DNA of 64,000 nucleotides, from the NCBI GenBank assembly GCA_024741835.1, contig JAENRP010000083.1, forward strand, positions 57,499-121,498. The letters run 5' to 3'. This document shows positions 1 to 12,956 of the stretch, piece after piece. The notes beneath the pieces are model-generated. The model was given only the letters and a program-made list of their open reading frames with translations. It was not told where the DNA came from and made no database searches. How positions within the stretch are numbered: position 1 is the stretch's first letter; the number at the start of each line of letters is the position of its first letter. Made by a program: the position numbers and the translations under genes. Source of the DNA: Diplocarpon mali. Lineage: Eukaryota; Ascomycota; Leotiomycetes; Helotiales; Drepanopezizaceae.

Positions 1-1
1 T

Positions 2-664
2 TCCACAGATACAGATCAATCATCGGCACACACTACGACTGACGACTCAGAAGAGGAAGACGAGGATGGAGAGGTGGCAGGTAGTGTTTCCGGAGAATGT
101 TTCTACAATTATTTTTACCACGGATTCGATGTCTTGCTCTCCAACCCAACCACGCCATCGCAATGTCCGCCGAGTAAACAATTTCTGAAACGCCGATCAG
201 AACCGGGCGGCATCACATCCTCCGATACTTCAAGTCGCTTGGTAGCTACCAAAGTAATCCTTCATGGTAATGTGCCTGGGTCATACCCATTTAACCGCCA
301 CCGCAGATGCCGATGGGAGATCTTGTACTTGGTCCCCAAGAAAGGTCAGGAAGTTGTTGATTCCGAGACTCCTTTCAAGGAAGTGGAACAGAGGCTGCAT
401 GACGAATGGAAGAGCATTTACCAAAACGCTGAGGAAGCCAAGGCTCGTCAGCGTGGAATGGTGCTAAACCGAGATTGGGGCGACAGTCCAGGCAGCAGCT
501 GCGAATTATTGGGCGGATGGGAAGATAGTATTGGAGGGAAACGGACTGATCCTGCCGGAACAGAGGATTTTCGGGGTCTTGGTAATACGACGCTTTTCGG
601 ATTCCCTGGTTTAGTATTTGAGGTGTTGAAGAACGGAACAGTGAGTGGGCTGACAGTTTTTTGA
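2..664 (+). CDS. PHAF1 / UPF0183 family protein, C-terminal part (5' end outside window)
   Basis: The frame is open from base 2, so the window starts inside the gene. An acidic stretch (SEEEDEDGE) is followed by FYNYFYHGFDVLL and then KVILHGNVPGSYPFNRHRRC. The last matches the family signature around 'KFVLHTNxPGHYNFNxYxRC' of UPF0183, whose animal member PHAF1 is a phagophore or phagosome assembly factor. The protein then runs through EILYLVPKKGQ and ends at the TGA at 662-664. About 220 residues are visible and no intron is needed in this part. Ser/Pro-rich inserts between the conserved blocks are typical of fungal versions. A role in autophagy membranes is inferred from the animal protein; nothing in the sequence tests it. 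The IleRS gene follows on the same strand after 316 bp. Confidence 0.75.
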   Translation, partial: STDTDQSSAHTTTDDSEEEDEDGEVAGSVSGECFYNYFYHGFDVLLSNPTTPSQCPPSKQFLKRRSEPGGITSSDTSSRLVATKVILHGNVPGSYPFNRHRRCRWEILYLVPKKGQEVVDSETPFKEVEQRLHDEWKSIYQNAEEAKARQRGMVLNRDWGDSPGSSCELLGGWEDSIGGKRTDPAGTEDFRGLGNTTLFGFPGLVFEVLKNGTVSGLTVF

Positions 665-980
665 ATGCATATGGATATTCGGCGTAGGCATTGGAGTCTT
701 GGAAAGGGTGGACGGTCATTCAGAGCGTGGCTTTCCTGGGAGTTTTTGGGTTATGACATAGCATACATTCTACTGATTGGCTAGGATATCAATTTAATAG
801 CAGATATGTGATTTTTCAAAATTAATAGTCGATATTCTTGGGTATTTGTAAATATGCGACCGTCCCTAGCAAAGTTGATGCCTGACACCACCATGCTTTT
901 AAACCTGAAGTCGCGTCTCACCAATTGGCAGGCCCCAACGTAAAGAGTCTATTCAATTCGCAGACAATGGATCCGAGACT
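665..980. other. Intergenic spacer between PHAF1-like gene and ISM1
   Basis: These 316 bp must hold the 3' end of the upstream gene and the promoter of ISM1. The middle part (about 760-860) is AT-rich. I see no small gene, tRNA or clear TATA box. Confidence 0.5.
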
Positions 981-3900
981 ATGCCTCTACGATCATCCGT
1001 AAAGTCCTGGTCGTCGACATTGCGATTACCCAAATCCTCATTTCCGTACGTATTCTTCGTCGACTCTTCAGTTGTATTCTAAGCAAGACTACAATAGTCC
1101 GCGACCTGCACCGGCTGGTCAACTCAAATACCAGAAACAATGCACTGATGAGTTGTACGAGGCCCAGAGTCGCAAGCCTTCGCATTCCGGGAAACCGTTT
1201 GTGCTGCACGATGGACCACCATATGCGAATGGAAGCTTACATATCGGGCATGCGCTGAACAAGATTCTTAAGGACATTATTTTGAGGCATAAGGTGCAGG
1301 AAGGTTTGCAGCCCAAGCCTCCAGTCTGAAAACCTTTGTCGGAGAACTTTGCTAATGCAGTCAATGATTGCCAGGTCGACGAGTAGTCTATGTACCAGGC
1401 TGGGACTGCCACGGTCTCCCCATCGAGATTAAAGCCCTGGAGCAGTACCTAGAGAATAGTAGAGATGGCGAGACGGTACTGGACTCTATTGGAGTGCGCC
1501 GAGCTGCTCGATCTTTAGCCACAAAAACGGTGAAAGAGCAAATGATAGGTTTCCGCGAATGGGGTGTCATGGCCGACTGGGACAATGCATGGAAGACAAT
1601 GGATAAGATGTTCGAGATCAAGCAGCTTCGGGTCTTTCAGGAGATGGTCAAGAAGGGTCTCATTTTCAGAAGATACAAACCGGTGTATTGGTCGCCTTCT
1701 TCGAAGACGGCATTGGCGGAGGCCGAGCTGGAATATAAGGAAGATCATGTTTCTACGGCGGCGTATGTCAAGTTCCCTCTTACCAGCGTGCCCGACGCTT
1801 TAGACGCAAAGCTGCCCGAAGGGGCGACACTCTCGGCTGTAATCTGGACGACCACTCCTTGGACCCTGCCGGCAAATAGAGCTTTAGCTGTTCATTCCGA
1901 GTTGGAATACTCGGTAGTAAAGCTCGGTTCTGAGCTGCTCCTTGTTGCAAGTACAAGACTCCCTCACCTTGCACCATTATTGTTTGGCGAGAATCCTGTT
2001 GAGGTTTTTCTGAAGGATATTCTCGGCGGAGAACTCGAAGGTTCCCAATACATCAATGTTCTACGAGGCAATATCTCTGAGCCCCAGCCTATCATACACG
2101 CAGATTTTGTTTCTGCAGATTCTGGATCGGGCCTTGTTCATTTGGCACCAGGCCATGGTATGGATGACTATGAGGCTTGCACCAAGCTAGGGATTCAAGC
2201 TGCGGCTCCTGTTGATGATTTTGGATGCTTCACCGCTGCAGCTTTTCCTGACGACCCTCAAGTACTGGAGGGTAAGTCGGTCTTGGATGGAGGCAGCTTG
2301 GAAGTCCTTGAGCTTCTCGGCGACAAAGTTCTCACAACTCACAAGTACAAGCATAAGTACCCTTATGACTGGCGGACGAAGCTGCCAGTCATCATCAGAG
2401 CTACAGAGCAATGGTTTGCGGACGTCGGTCACGTGAAATACGACGCCTTGAAGCGTACGAAACAGGCCGTCTTCATCCCCGAATCTGGCCGTGCAAGACT
2501 CGAGAGCTTTGTCAAGGGCAGAAGTGAATGGTGCATCTCTCGACAACGTGCTTGGGGTGTGCCTATCCCAGCATTGTATAATGAGAATGGTGTTGCCGTT
2601 CTCACAGATGCAAGTGTTGCCCACATCATCTCAGTGATTGATGAGAGAGGCATTGATGCATGGTGGACCGATGCTGCTGATGACTCTGCTTGGATTGCTC
2701 CGGGCATGTCAGGGTCATACATACGAGGAAAGGATACGATGGATGTCTGGTTTGACAGCGGCACCAGCTGGACTCAGACCGAGGAGCAAGCAGACGTTTA
2801 CCTCGAGGGTACTGATCAACACCGTGGCTGGTTTCAGTCAAGCTTGTTAACTCATACGAGTGCTTCTGGTCAAGACGGTCCTCCTTTCAAGTATCTCATC
2901 ACCCACGGATTCACTCTGGACGAGAATGGGAAGAAGATGTCTAAGTCTATTGGTAATACTATTGCTCCAAGCCAGATCATTGATGGGTCTTTACTCCCGC
3001 CTGTATGTTCGTACTTCACCAGGTATTTCGCACAGCTAAGTGTTCTTAGGTTAAGGTGAGGAAGAAGGGCGGTGCTCCCGTTTCTCAAGCTCTTGGACCA
3101 GATGCCTTACGACTATGGGTTGCCAGTAGTGACTACACACGTGACGTTGTCATCGGCCAGCCTGTTCTCCTATCCAACCACAACGCCTTAGTCAAATATC
3201 GCATGACCATCAAAATGCTCCTCGGGTCTCTGCAATATGCCCGAGAACCAAAGACGGTCTCAAGTACCCTGGACTGCATTGCTTTATCCCAGCTATGCGA
3301 CGTCCTAGAGAAAGTCGATATTGCCTACCAGAGTTTTGAATTCTACAAGGGCGTGAGCCTAATCACCAAATACATTAACACTGAGCTCTCGGCCTTCTAC
3401 CTCGAAGCAATGAAAGACCGTCTATACTGCGCGAACGAGATTGGAGTCGTGCCTGAGATCTTGCAGGGTCTGTTGGCGATGCTTGCACCCATCACCCCGC
3501 ACCTCGTCGAAGAAGCATGGGACCACCGTCCGGAATGGATGCAGGGAGCTACTATCAAAGAAGCAAATCATGATAACGCTGAATGTATGGGGCTTCATCC
3601 AGCGCGCTGTAACCTCGCCAGGCTGCGTGAACAGCTCCAACCCAGCCCAGACACGGATTGGAAAGATCTCGCCCTCGTCAAATCTTTCCACTGGCTCTGG
3701 GCCGCAAGCGCAGCCATCAAAAGCGCGCAAGAGATAGCTCGAGTCGAGAAAGTCATTGGCCAATCGCTGGAATCTTCAGTCGTACTGCATGTTCCCGCAG
3801 AAGCGAAAAACGTGTACGCTATGTATGTTGATGAGATGGCTAGTATCTTCGTCGTGTCGTCAGCCGAGTTCACGACTCTTCCTTTGTCGGCTGACCGATA

Positions 3901-4069
3901 TGCATCTGCCAAGTGGAGATATATCCAGGAATTTGATACACTTGGGGGGAAGGCTACGGCGGTAGTACTGCCCCCAAAGGAGTTTAAGTGTCCGAGGTGT
4001 TGGAGGTATGTTGCGCCGGTTGAGGGGGAACTCTGTGGGCGATGTGAAAAGGTTGTAAGTGACCTGTAG
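981..4069 (+). CDS. ISM1: Mitochondrial isoleucyl-tRNA synthetase
   Basis: Charges mitochondrial tRNA-Ile. Four exons fit: 981-1045, 1098-1303, 1375-3002 and 3050-4069, giving about 972 aa. The first exon encodes a basic, Ser-rich presequence ([18 protein letters not shown]) followed by FPPRPAP across the first splice, as in other fungal mitochondrial IleRS. The introns are 52, 71 and 47 nt with GTACGT, GTTTGC and GTATGT donors. Class I landmarks are present: HIGH motif (LHIGHALN, near residue 70), [27 protein letters not shown] of the editing region, and KMSKS near residue 611 ([10 protein letters not shown]). The C-terminal anticodon-binding region ends in a CPRCW...CGRC zinc finger. Length and order are those of the bacterial/mitochondrial enzyme rather than the larger cytosolic one. 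Reading from the later Leu/Met codons near 1072 would lose the targeting signal. Confidence 0.93.
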
Positions 4070-5789
4070 ATCAGGAATGTATTCTGTGTGTATAGTCTGA
4101 ATGTATAGTGAGAGGCGTTCGGTATGAGGCGAATACTAAATCTCAGCTTATCTCGGACCTAGCCATTCGCTTCTGTGGGTTTTGTTTAGTCGTTCTGAGG
4201 TCTCTGATTTCCAGGTCTTGCTATCTGTGCAGAAAGAGCCTGAGTTGGTGTTTGGTTCGGGCGCACAACTTCGGGTACCCCATCTATTACTGTGTGCTGC
4301 CTTACGGTGTTCTCTGGCACCCCCGCCGATCTCGAAGGTTAGAGAAACATCTTTCACAGAAGAAGCCGTGATCTCCGTCTCATAGCACAATCCAAGCTAC
4401 GATCACCACTTCTGTGGGGTTTCGGATGTCCTGCGCCTCTCCGTGGACTAGAGCATTCGTGAGCTGGTGCTACCTATACCTTCTGAAAGGCCAACATCAA
4501 CACAGTACTACTTAACTAGCCATCACCCTCCATTTGCCCCCACCAAATATGGCCGCTCTTCCACTGCCTAGCAGACTTTCTACTGTAAATTCATATAGAA
4601 CGCCCTCAACACAACTCTACACTCGCTAATGCGCAGTATCTAGGGAATTCCGGAGCTAGGCCGCAGACGGGTGTCTGTAGACAGAAACGCAGTTGATTCT
4701 TAGGGTGGAAAGTTATGCTAACACCCCAGCGCGGGCTGGGGGGAAACATGGTGGGTGGCCATCCGAAACCGATGGAGAGATGGGGAACTCCAAGCAAGAT
4801 TAACGAGATAGGTCTGATGAGAGATGGAGGCTGGGTGATGAGGTTGGTGGTTGGTCCTGGGGAGGTCGGAAGAGTAGCATGGGTAGATCGTGGGACGAGA
4901 TCTTCATATAAGATCAAGAGCGATCAGGTTGAGTCTGCTAACTCCCTCTGGTCAACAAGTAATTTTTGGGTGACGAGATCATGAACGATATTTCGCCTAT
5001 CGGGATATATACTATGCCTCTGTTTCTTCGAATGACATACTGCTGTTTCCAAAGTTCCATCCTAGATCACCGAGCCATGGCAACACTTTCTCTTGATTGA
5101 ACCATCTGCTCAAAGGTAGAAATATACAAACTCAAATATCCTGAACGCCACTTCACTTATGGCTTGTGCCTCCAAACGGAATTTCGGCTTTTCTCATGAA
5201 ACTACACGCTTGTTTTTCAAGAATTTCTTACCACTCAAAGCTAGCAGCGCCTCGCTGTTGATCTTAATCCTCAGCTATCGTCATCAGATGCTTCAAAGAC
5301 CGTCTGTGTAATATGGCACGTCGTCATATTGCCAGTGGTATTCCACTTTGGAGTCGAGTACCTTGGTCTAAAATTCTGTCCGCCAGCCAGCGCCGGTCCA
5401 CTGCGTGATATCAGCACACTTCCTGCATCTGCTAGTAGTTGCAAGATTTGATAAAGGACGGCCTGGACGGCTGGACGAGAGTTGGATGAGAAATAAACGA
5501 CGTGCTAGGTGCACCATCTTGTTTCGGTAGTATTCGCTTCAACAAGAATATTTCTCCATTCCACGGCCACCCCTCCCCCCTGGATATCGTCCTTAAGCAG
5601 AAGCGGATAAAGATGGACGGAAACGAGATAAAGATTTGGTGTGGAGCTAAAGCCTTGCCCGCAAGAACAATATCTCGCTACCCATATGCAGCCAAAGTCC
5701 AGAGAACAATAGATTCTCAATTGGCTTGTGCTGCCGGTGTTGCTGTGGGATGGTAATGTCGACTTGTGAGAAGGCGGTTGGAGTCACTC

Positions 5790-6080
5790 GGGCCCTCTGT
5801 CAACAAACTTCATCACTCTCATTCTCATGCTCCTCCTCTTCATCTTCATCCTGTCGCCATTTTCGGCTCGGATCTCTACCTGTTGGACTTTCTCATCATC
5901 ATCATCCTCTTCTTCCTCTCCGTCGTGGTCTTCCGCTTCTCTTCCCTCAATCTCCTCTCCTCTCTTCCTCATTGTCATCCTCAGCGTTACCAATTTTTCT
6001 TTATTCATCTTCATTCTCTTCTTTCGTAGTGCCATTCGTCTGTTCCTCATTCTTCGTTCTCCTCGCCTATCTCTGCCTTT
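5790..6080. repeat. Pyrimidine-rich low-complexity tract
   Basis: A C/T-dominated stretch with runs of tcatcatcatcc, tcttcttcctc and similar words. Overlapping open frames here are a by-product of composition (Ser/Leu/Phe one way, Arg/Met/Glu the other) and not coding. Confidence 0.7.
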
Positions 6081-6277
6081 TCCTATGAAGCTGCTATACT
6101 ATCTACTCATTCTCTTATCTCCAACCGAGTAATGCCGGAATATTCTCGCAGGAAATCATCAATGAAGGTTCATCTGCTCCAATTTGTTCTGTTTCGTATT
6201 CATGAAGGAGTCTTTCGATTACTGTATATCGTCGTGAAGGATAACTTGGGAGCACCGAACTGATACTCAAGGCCATG

Positions 6278-6364
6278 GTCAGGTGACGAGACAAGCGAGG
6301 AGAGCTCCCGTACAGACCTGCCCTCCCCCAGGATTTGTAAGTAACAAATCGTCTCTGCGTTAAA
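6278..6364. repeat. Degenerate dispersed repeat, copy A
   Basis: Shares two blocks in the same order with 33,094-33,184: gtcaggtga..agacaagc, then a variable spacer, then tNtgtaagNagcaactcg-like sequence ending in gcgtt. Where the copies differ in the second block, this copy mostly has T or A where the other has C or G. That is the direction expected of repeat-induced point mutation. Element type unknown. Confidence 0.45.
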
Positions 6365-7564
6365 TTTTACTTGGTTCAGGTCTCTCCTTTTCGGCCACTT
6401 TATGCTTATCTTAAATAAACCATCTTGCTTTGTTCTGTCTAACGTTTGCTTAGTTCACAGGGCACGTTGTTCGCGGCGATGTCATTTTGACAAGGAGGGT
6501 GTTGACTAACAAACAGATTGATAATAGAGGGGAAATAATCTTATAATTAACCTAATTAACATCCACAGTAGTGAAGTAATTCAGATAATGCTTTTTGTCA
6601 CTCTCCAGCGTTGCATGTGACTAAAGGTGAAGTTCTGGCGAGTTTCCAGTTGGATTATGGCGCTTGCCTTATCTGCCCAACTCACGGACTAGATGATATA
6701 GGTGTGATTGTTTCTTCAGGCAGGGCTGACAGCATTTTTAGGGTTTCCGCCGTTCTTAAAATTTGGATAATTGACGAAGCAGATGATTGTCAGGCCTGCT
6801 TTAGACCCAGTCTTGATTATGTCAGAAGTGTTCTTAAGCATATTCTTTGAATTAGCCATACAGTGTAGAGAGAGTCTTATAGTATATTCTAAGGGATAAA
6901 ATGATGTTAAGGCCTCTAGTTGACAGATTCACGGCGCAAGAAGAGAGTAGGTCTCTTCGACAGTCTTCCCAGGTGGCAGGAAAGGTTGCATGAGGAAGTA
7001 AGGGTTAGTGGTCGATCTGATCATGAGCCAGTAAGTGTAAGTACTTGCGCTGAGAGTGATGGGAAGTAGTCTATACAATTTCAGACACCAGCGCAGAAGT
7101 TATCAGAAGTGATGTTTCCACTAACAGCAAAGGGGAAGGCTGGTGCAGTAACGGCAAAAACGGAGAAAGCTTTGGCAGTAACACTGGTGACAACACAGAA
7201 TATGCTACCAGCTTTCTAAGTGCCCAGAAAATTCAGTATTTTAAACAGAATCTGCTGTATTGAATATTCCATCTGGAATAGGGTTAGGCGTTTTTCTTTT
7301 CTTAGAGAGAAGTTCAAGGCGCCCTAGAAAAACCCACGTGCTATCATAATTTGCTAGGGAAGACTTTGCAAGAGTTAGAACTACGCTTCTCTAAAGTGCC
7401 TATAGCTTTATATCGGTTGTAAAATAAAAAAATAGTTTCGTAAAATGACAAGATGAACTGTGGTTCTTACTTTTTGATGAGGAACGAATTAGCAAGGCTA
7501 CAAAGAAGGAAAGAGACATCAACCGCTTAATGATCTTAGTAAGACCTATTGACAGAAACTAACG

Positions 7565-7616
7565 ATGTTGATCAAGATTCCGATGGAGCTGCAGGAGTAT
7601 ATATACAAGGTATGCT
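7565..7616 (+). pseudogene. Possible relic of an F-box/2EXR-type N-terminus
   Basis: The frame reads MLIKIPMELQEYIYK, like the 'LPxELxxxIY' start of fungal F-box and 2EXR proteins, and is followed at once by a GTATGC donor-like sequence. Downstream frames in this AT-rich stretch show no domain. It may be a broken gene fragment or chance; weak evidence. Confidence 0.2.
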
Positions 7617-8931
7617 TACTAAGCCTTAATCTCCGTTCAATCTCCGATCCTTGTATATTTCTAACAGCTATAGTAAGGCCGACAAATCCTAATTTAATAT
7701 CACTGTGCCCATTAGGACTTCAGGCATCCAGTACAGAAGTCTTGACCGTAGTCTCTAGTATCGCGCCCTTAAAATGTTCTCAATGTCACAGTTACTGCGA
7801 TTTGTTTGGTTTAATTTTGTGGATCCCGCAAATGTCTCTTCCCAGAGCGTTAAGCTTTTATATTGAATGTTTGTCTTCCGAAACGAAGCTCTCCATTCTT
7901 CTAGAGCTGCCGAACGTCATTATATTGAAGAAACAAGGGGAAAGAAAATTAAAAGAAGGGCCCTTCTAGAGAACCAAAACAAGAGGAGGAAGCACCACAA
8001 TTTGGCAAGCCACAGAGAAGACTTAGGAGCAAGAGCCAATTTTTTTAGTATGTAGGTTGGTTGGTTTTCTAAGGTACACTCCAGACTACGTATCTATCCC
8101 TTAATCGACTTATATTGGTCTTGTGACATCTAATCACATGAATCCGATGTTTTCAGCCCTCTATAATATCTATGACAACAAGCCATAATAGCCTTACGAG
8201 ACAGCGCCTTGAGTTGAATTTATTTTTGATGCCAGCTAGTTATTCAGAAGATCCTGCTCGCCACAGCTATTCATTGACCTGCACCATATGAGGGATTCCA
8301 CCCACTGCAACACGTGTAGGAGGCGGATTGTGTGTTGTTTTTTAAAGTCAAGCCTCATGAACGTTCATTGGGGAGGCGGAACTGATGAAAAAAAGAGTAT
8401 TGGCGGTGACAGCTGCAAGGGGCTGTGGAGGGAACGGGGCAGCCGGTCGCTAAATTGTTTTGTGGCAACGTGTAATTGGCTGCAAAATCAAAGTAAACAT
8501 TCAAACCAACTTTACTGGATCTTGACTGGTCTCTCCTACTCTCCGGCTCCTGGTTCTGAAGCTTGTGCCAACTTATCAGTATATCACGTGACTACATGCT
8601 GATTCCACCCTAGTTTCCCTCCCTTTCCCTTCCTTCACTGATGATCACTCGAAATCTTCTGGATTATTCAAGCGTTGTTCCACGATCTATCTTTTTCCAA
8701 GCGCAATCGAATGGTAGAATTGGTGGCTATCACTGTCACATGCAAGCTAATCTCAATATAAAATCTCTGCCGATTAGACGGGACTATATGAATCATCGCC
8801 GCCAATTGAAGATACTAGACAAGCGGCGCATCTTATAATACGCATACGCAGGAGGCTAGTAGATAAACCCAACCTCATTGCCAAACTCTAAAATGTAGCA
8901 GTGGATATTCTGTCCGACCTCAAGAATCAAG

Positions 8932-11900
8932 ATGCCTCCCTCCGAAGCCAAAATTATACCGTCACTTCTGAACCGGGCCATGAGTGATGATTCGTCAATA
9001 GGTATGTCTACCGAGCACAATATCGTTAGATGGCAATACTAAGAAAGAGTATAGAAGACGAGAAACATGGCTCGAGAACAGATAAAGATGAACCGCCCTC
9101 CCAATCCATAGCCGCAAAGACCCGTCCCGTGATCGATACCTCCAAAGATCTTTCCACCCTGATAGCGCAGCAGATGCGCGCAACACCAAATGCCGTTGCC
9201 ATAGAAGATGAGACATCATCGTACACATATGGTGAACTCGATCTTGCGGTTACGGACCTCGCGAACCGCCTTCGAGACCACGGCGTCGGTCGAGACAGTT
9301 TAGTTGGGGTGCTGCTGGGTCGCAGTGCAAGCTACATGATTGCATGTCTTGCAGCTCTGCGTGCTGGCGGCGCGTTTCTGGTTCTCGAACTTGCGTACCC
9401 GCCGAATTTGCTGGCGGATGTTATTGATGATGCCAAGCCCAAAGTTGTGGTTACGAACGAGATGCAGGCCAGTCAAATCAATGCCGATGTTCCCCTCATT
9501 CTTCTTGATGGTGTTCTCAAGACCTATAGATTATCGGGGGAAAGATTGCCCCCTCTTCCGGCTGATGATGACTTGGAGCGACTTGCGTTTGTGTCGTACT
9601 CTAGCGGAACCACGGGTCGACCGAAAGGGATTGCCAATCCACACATGGCGCCTGTACTATCATACGATCTGAGATTTCGTCTGAGCGATCTAGCTCCTGG
9701 GGACCGTGTGGCTTGCAATGTATTCTTCATATGGGAGATGCTGCGACCTCTGCTTAGAGGAGCAACTGTAGTCTGCGTACCAGACGAAGCCAGCTACGAC
9801 CCAGTGTCTCTCGTCGATCTTCTCGCCCGCAGAAAAGTTACCGAGACTCTCATGACGCCAACTCTCCTAGCCGCGGTTCTCTCCAGGAATACAGACATCC
9901 AGGCCGATCTCCCACAACTGCGAACATTGTGGCTCAACGGAGAAGTTGTCACCACTGACCTTGCTCGGCAAGCTATAAAAGCTCTTCCAAATACACGTTT
10001 GCTCAACTGTTACAGTGCTAGCGAAACCCATGAAATCGCTTGTGGCGACATTCGAGATATTATTGATAACGAGCGCTCGTACTGCCCAGTTGGACAGCTT
10101 TTGAACGAGCAGATTTATATTTTGGATGACAATATGCAAAAGGTGGAGCAGGGCGTTCGTGGCGAGCTTTTTGTCGGCGGGAGACTACTCGCGAGGGGCT
10201 ACCTCAATTTGCCTGATACTACTGCTGAAGCTTTCATTCCGAACCCATTTGACAACACGCCAGGGTCGCGAATGTATCGAACAGGAGATTCGGCACGATT
10301 GCTTCCTTCGGGTATATTAGAGATCACAGGCCGTGTTGGAGCTATGATGAAGATCCGCGGTTACTCAGTCGTACCAGGCAAAGTTGAAAATGCCATCATT
10401 GAATTGCTTGCTGTCAAACAATGCGCTGTTATTGCTCACGGTGAAGGGCTCGAACGACAGCTGATTGCGTACATTGTGCGGGACAAGGAAGAGCCTGGAG
10501 ACCGCGCGATTCCCATCATCGACGAAGCGGGGTACAGTTTGGTTGCAAGGAGAACATTATCAACATCGCTTGCTCAGTACATGATTCCTGCCTTATGGGT
10601 CGAGCTCGACGAGCTTCCGATGAATAGAGTCTCTGGAAAAGCTGACCTCAAGAGACTTCCTCCTCCCGCCGTGTCTATCTCGACTATGTTTAACCACACG
10701 AAGACTGAGCGCGATACCAACATTGGCGTTGAGGCCATTGCTGAAGTCTGGGCTGCCGCTCTTAATGTCCCATTCAGCTCCGTGACAAAGGAGCACACAT
10801 TCTTTGACCTTGGAGGACACTCGCTCACGCTTGCAGATCTTGCTACTAGGTTGACTAGAAATTTCGGTTTTACCGTCCCCGTCGCCCGGCTTGTGGTCAA
10901 TCCTACCCTACAGGGTCACTTAGAAGTCGTGCGTGCAGTCCGAGATGGCCGTACGGCAGCAGTACAAGCAGATCTCCCTGCTGTGCTCCGCGCAGACGCT
11001 ACCTTACCCGATGATATCCAGCCAAAAGGAACGCTGATGTGTTCCCTGTCTTCGGCCAGCACGGTTTTACTGACAGGTGCTACCGGATTTCTCGGCGCTT
11101 TTCTGCTGGTTGATCTGCTTGAAGCGACATCCGCACGCATTGTCTGTCTTGTCCGCTTCAACAATCCTGAAGACGAGGATGGACCAGCCGGCGTGGCTCG
11201 GATACGAAAGAACTTACTTGACTTGGGACTATGGCAAGATTCGATCCTCGATCGTATCGATGTCATGCCGGGCAATTTATCCCATAAACGCCTTGGCCTT
11301 ACTCCAGATACGTACAAAGAGCTCACGACCAACCTTCAGGTCATCGTGCACGCTGGCGCTACGGTGAATCTGGTTTATCCCTACGCTGCCTTGCGGGATG
11401 CGAATGTTGGTGGCACCAGGGAAGTCCTACGTCTAGCAAGCGAAAGCGGTGCAACAGTACAGTACGTCTCAACGAACGGCGTCCTTCCACCATCACCCAA
11501 GGCATGGGCTGAGAGCTCGATGATCGAGATAGAAGACGTTCCAGATCAACTGGTCGACGGATATGGACAAACCAAATGGGTCGCCGAGAAGCTCGTCCAC
11601 GAAGCTGGCGCTCGTGGAATGCCCGTACGAATTTTGCGCGCAGGAACCATCAGTGGGCACAGCACCTCTGGATCAACCAACACCTACGATCTGTTCACCG
11701 CAATCATTGTCGAGTCATTACACATCGGATATTCCCCAAATATTGCAGGCTGGCGAGCGGAAATGACCCCAGTAGACTTCGTCAGCAAAGCCATCATAGC
11801 GTCTTCGAACAACACCACCGCTTCTCAGTACGTGCTCCACCTCGGCGACGCCAATCCCGTCGAAACCGCATCCCTATTCTCCGACCTCTCCACCCTCGGT

Positions 11901-12956
11901 TACCCGACCCAGCAACTTGAGTGGCCCGAATGGGTCTCCCTCTGGGCCGAGAAACGTGGGTCTGCCAAACGCGGCGCAGGCGCCTTCACAGCCGACATCC
12001 TGCGTGGCGGAATGCCGACAGTCGAATTCCTGAAGGACATCACAATCCTCGACGACCAGGCCACGAAGCCGGTGATTAGCGAATTGCCGCGCCCGGATAT
12101 CGACGTGAAGCTGCTGGAAACGTATGCACGTCACTGGTATGCACGAGGCTGGCTGCCACGCCCTCCCTTACGTCTGAACGCAACCACCAGCCTCGTCAAG
12201 CCGGCGCAGAAGAGAGGCCCACTAAGTGGGCTCGTCGCAGTCGTCACCGGTGCATCATCTGGCATCGGTGCCGCGACTGCGACAGCTCTCGCTCGCGAAG
12301 GAGCACACGTCGCGCTCGCTGCCCGGCGAATAGACGCCTTGGAGTCTCTTCAGACCAAGCTCTCAGTCCATCGCAACAAAGTACTCGTGCACCGCACAGA
12401 CGTGACGCAAAAAGCAGACGTCGAGTCCCTCTTGATTGCCACCGAACAAGAGCTGGGGCCCGTCGATATTGTCGTCTCCTGTGCTGGCGTCATGTACTTC
12501 ACCATGATGGCCAACTGCCTCAGCTCTCAATGGGAAACCACCGTCGACGTGAACTGCAAAGGCCTCTTGCACGTCCTCTCTTCCAGCGTGCCGGGCATGC
12601 TGTCCCGCGGGCGGGGCCACATCGTCGCCGTCTCCTCTGACGCGGGGCGGAAGGTGTTCCCAGGCCTGGGGGTGTACAGTGCGAGCAAATTCTTTGTGGA
12701 GGCTACGCTGCAGGCCCTGCGAGTCGAGACGGCGGGGACTGGGTTGCGGGTCACGAGCATCCAACCGGGGAACGTGGCGACTGACCTTTTGGGGATGTCG
12801 ACTGACCAGGAGGCGTTGAAGAAGTACGGAGAACCTAGCGGTGCGAAGGTGCTCGGTGCGGAGGATGTCGCGGGCGCCATTGTGTATGCGCTGAGGCAGC
12901 CAGAGCATGTGGCCGTCAACGAGGTTATGGTTGAGCCGAGGGATGAGCCGATATGA
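8932..12956 (+). CDS. ATRR: ATRR-type NRPS-like glycine betaine reductase (A-T-R1-R2)
   Basis: Two exons, 8932-9001 and 9055-12956, give about 1,323 aa; the 53-nt intron has a GTATGT donor, a TACTAAG branch-like site and a TATAG acceptor. The order is adenylation domain (core YSSGTTGRPKGI near residue 205, later GRVGAMMKIRGYSVVPGKVE), a single carrier domain (DLGGHSL, Ser near 613), a thioester reductase R1 (TGATGFLG near 697, YGQTK catalytic pair) and a second reductase R2 of the classical SDR type (TGASSGIG near 1088, YSASK near 1231). There is no condensation domain. This A-T-R1-R2 order is that of the fungal enzyme shown to reduce glycine betaine through the aldehyde to choline. The betaine assignment rests on architecture; I did not check the quaternary-ammonium pocket residues. 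An ATG at 9030 lies inside the intron and is not the start. Confidence 0.85.

Larger units (their letters stand above)
4070..8931. other. Gene-poor, partly AT-rich region
   Basis: No gene could be supported in these 4.9 kb. About 5,790-6,080 is a pyrimidine-rich low-complexity tract that opens long Ser/Phe/Leu frames on one strand and Arg/Glu/Met frames on the other. From about 6,400 to 8,250 the sequence is AT-rich with many stops, as expected of old, mutated repeats. A possible gene relic at 7,565 and a dispersed repeat at 6,278 are listed separately. The promoter of the ATRR gene should lie in the last few hundred bases. Confidence 0.5.

Noticed and set aside
1046..1071. 26-nt GT-AG interval as ISM1 intron 1
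   Set aside because: Too short and leaves the wrong frame; the acceptor at 1,097 gives a 52-nt intron and the conserved FPPRP junction.
5766..6132. Overlapping Ser/Leu/Phe and Met/Arg/Glu frames
   Set aside because: Products of a pyrimidine-rich low-complexity tract.
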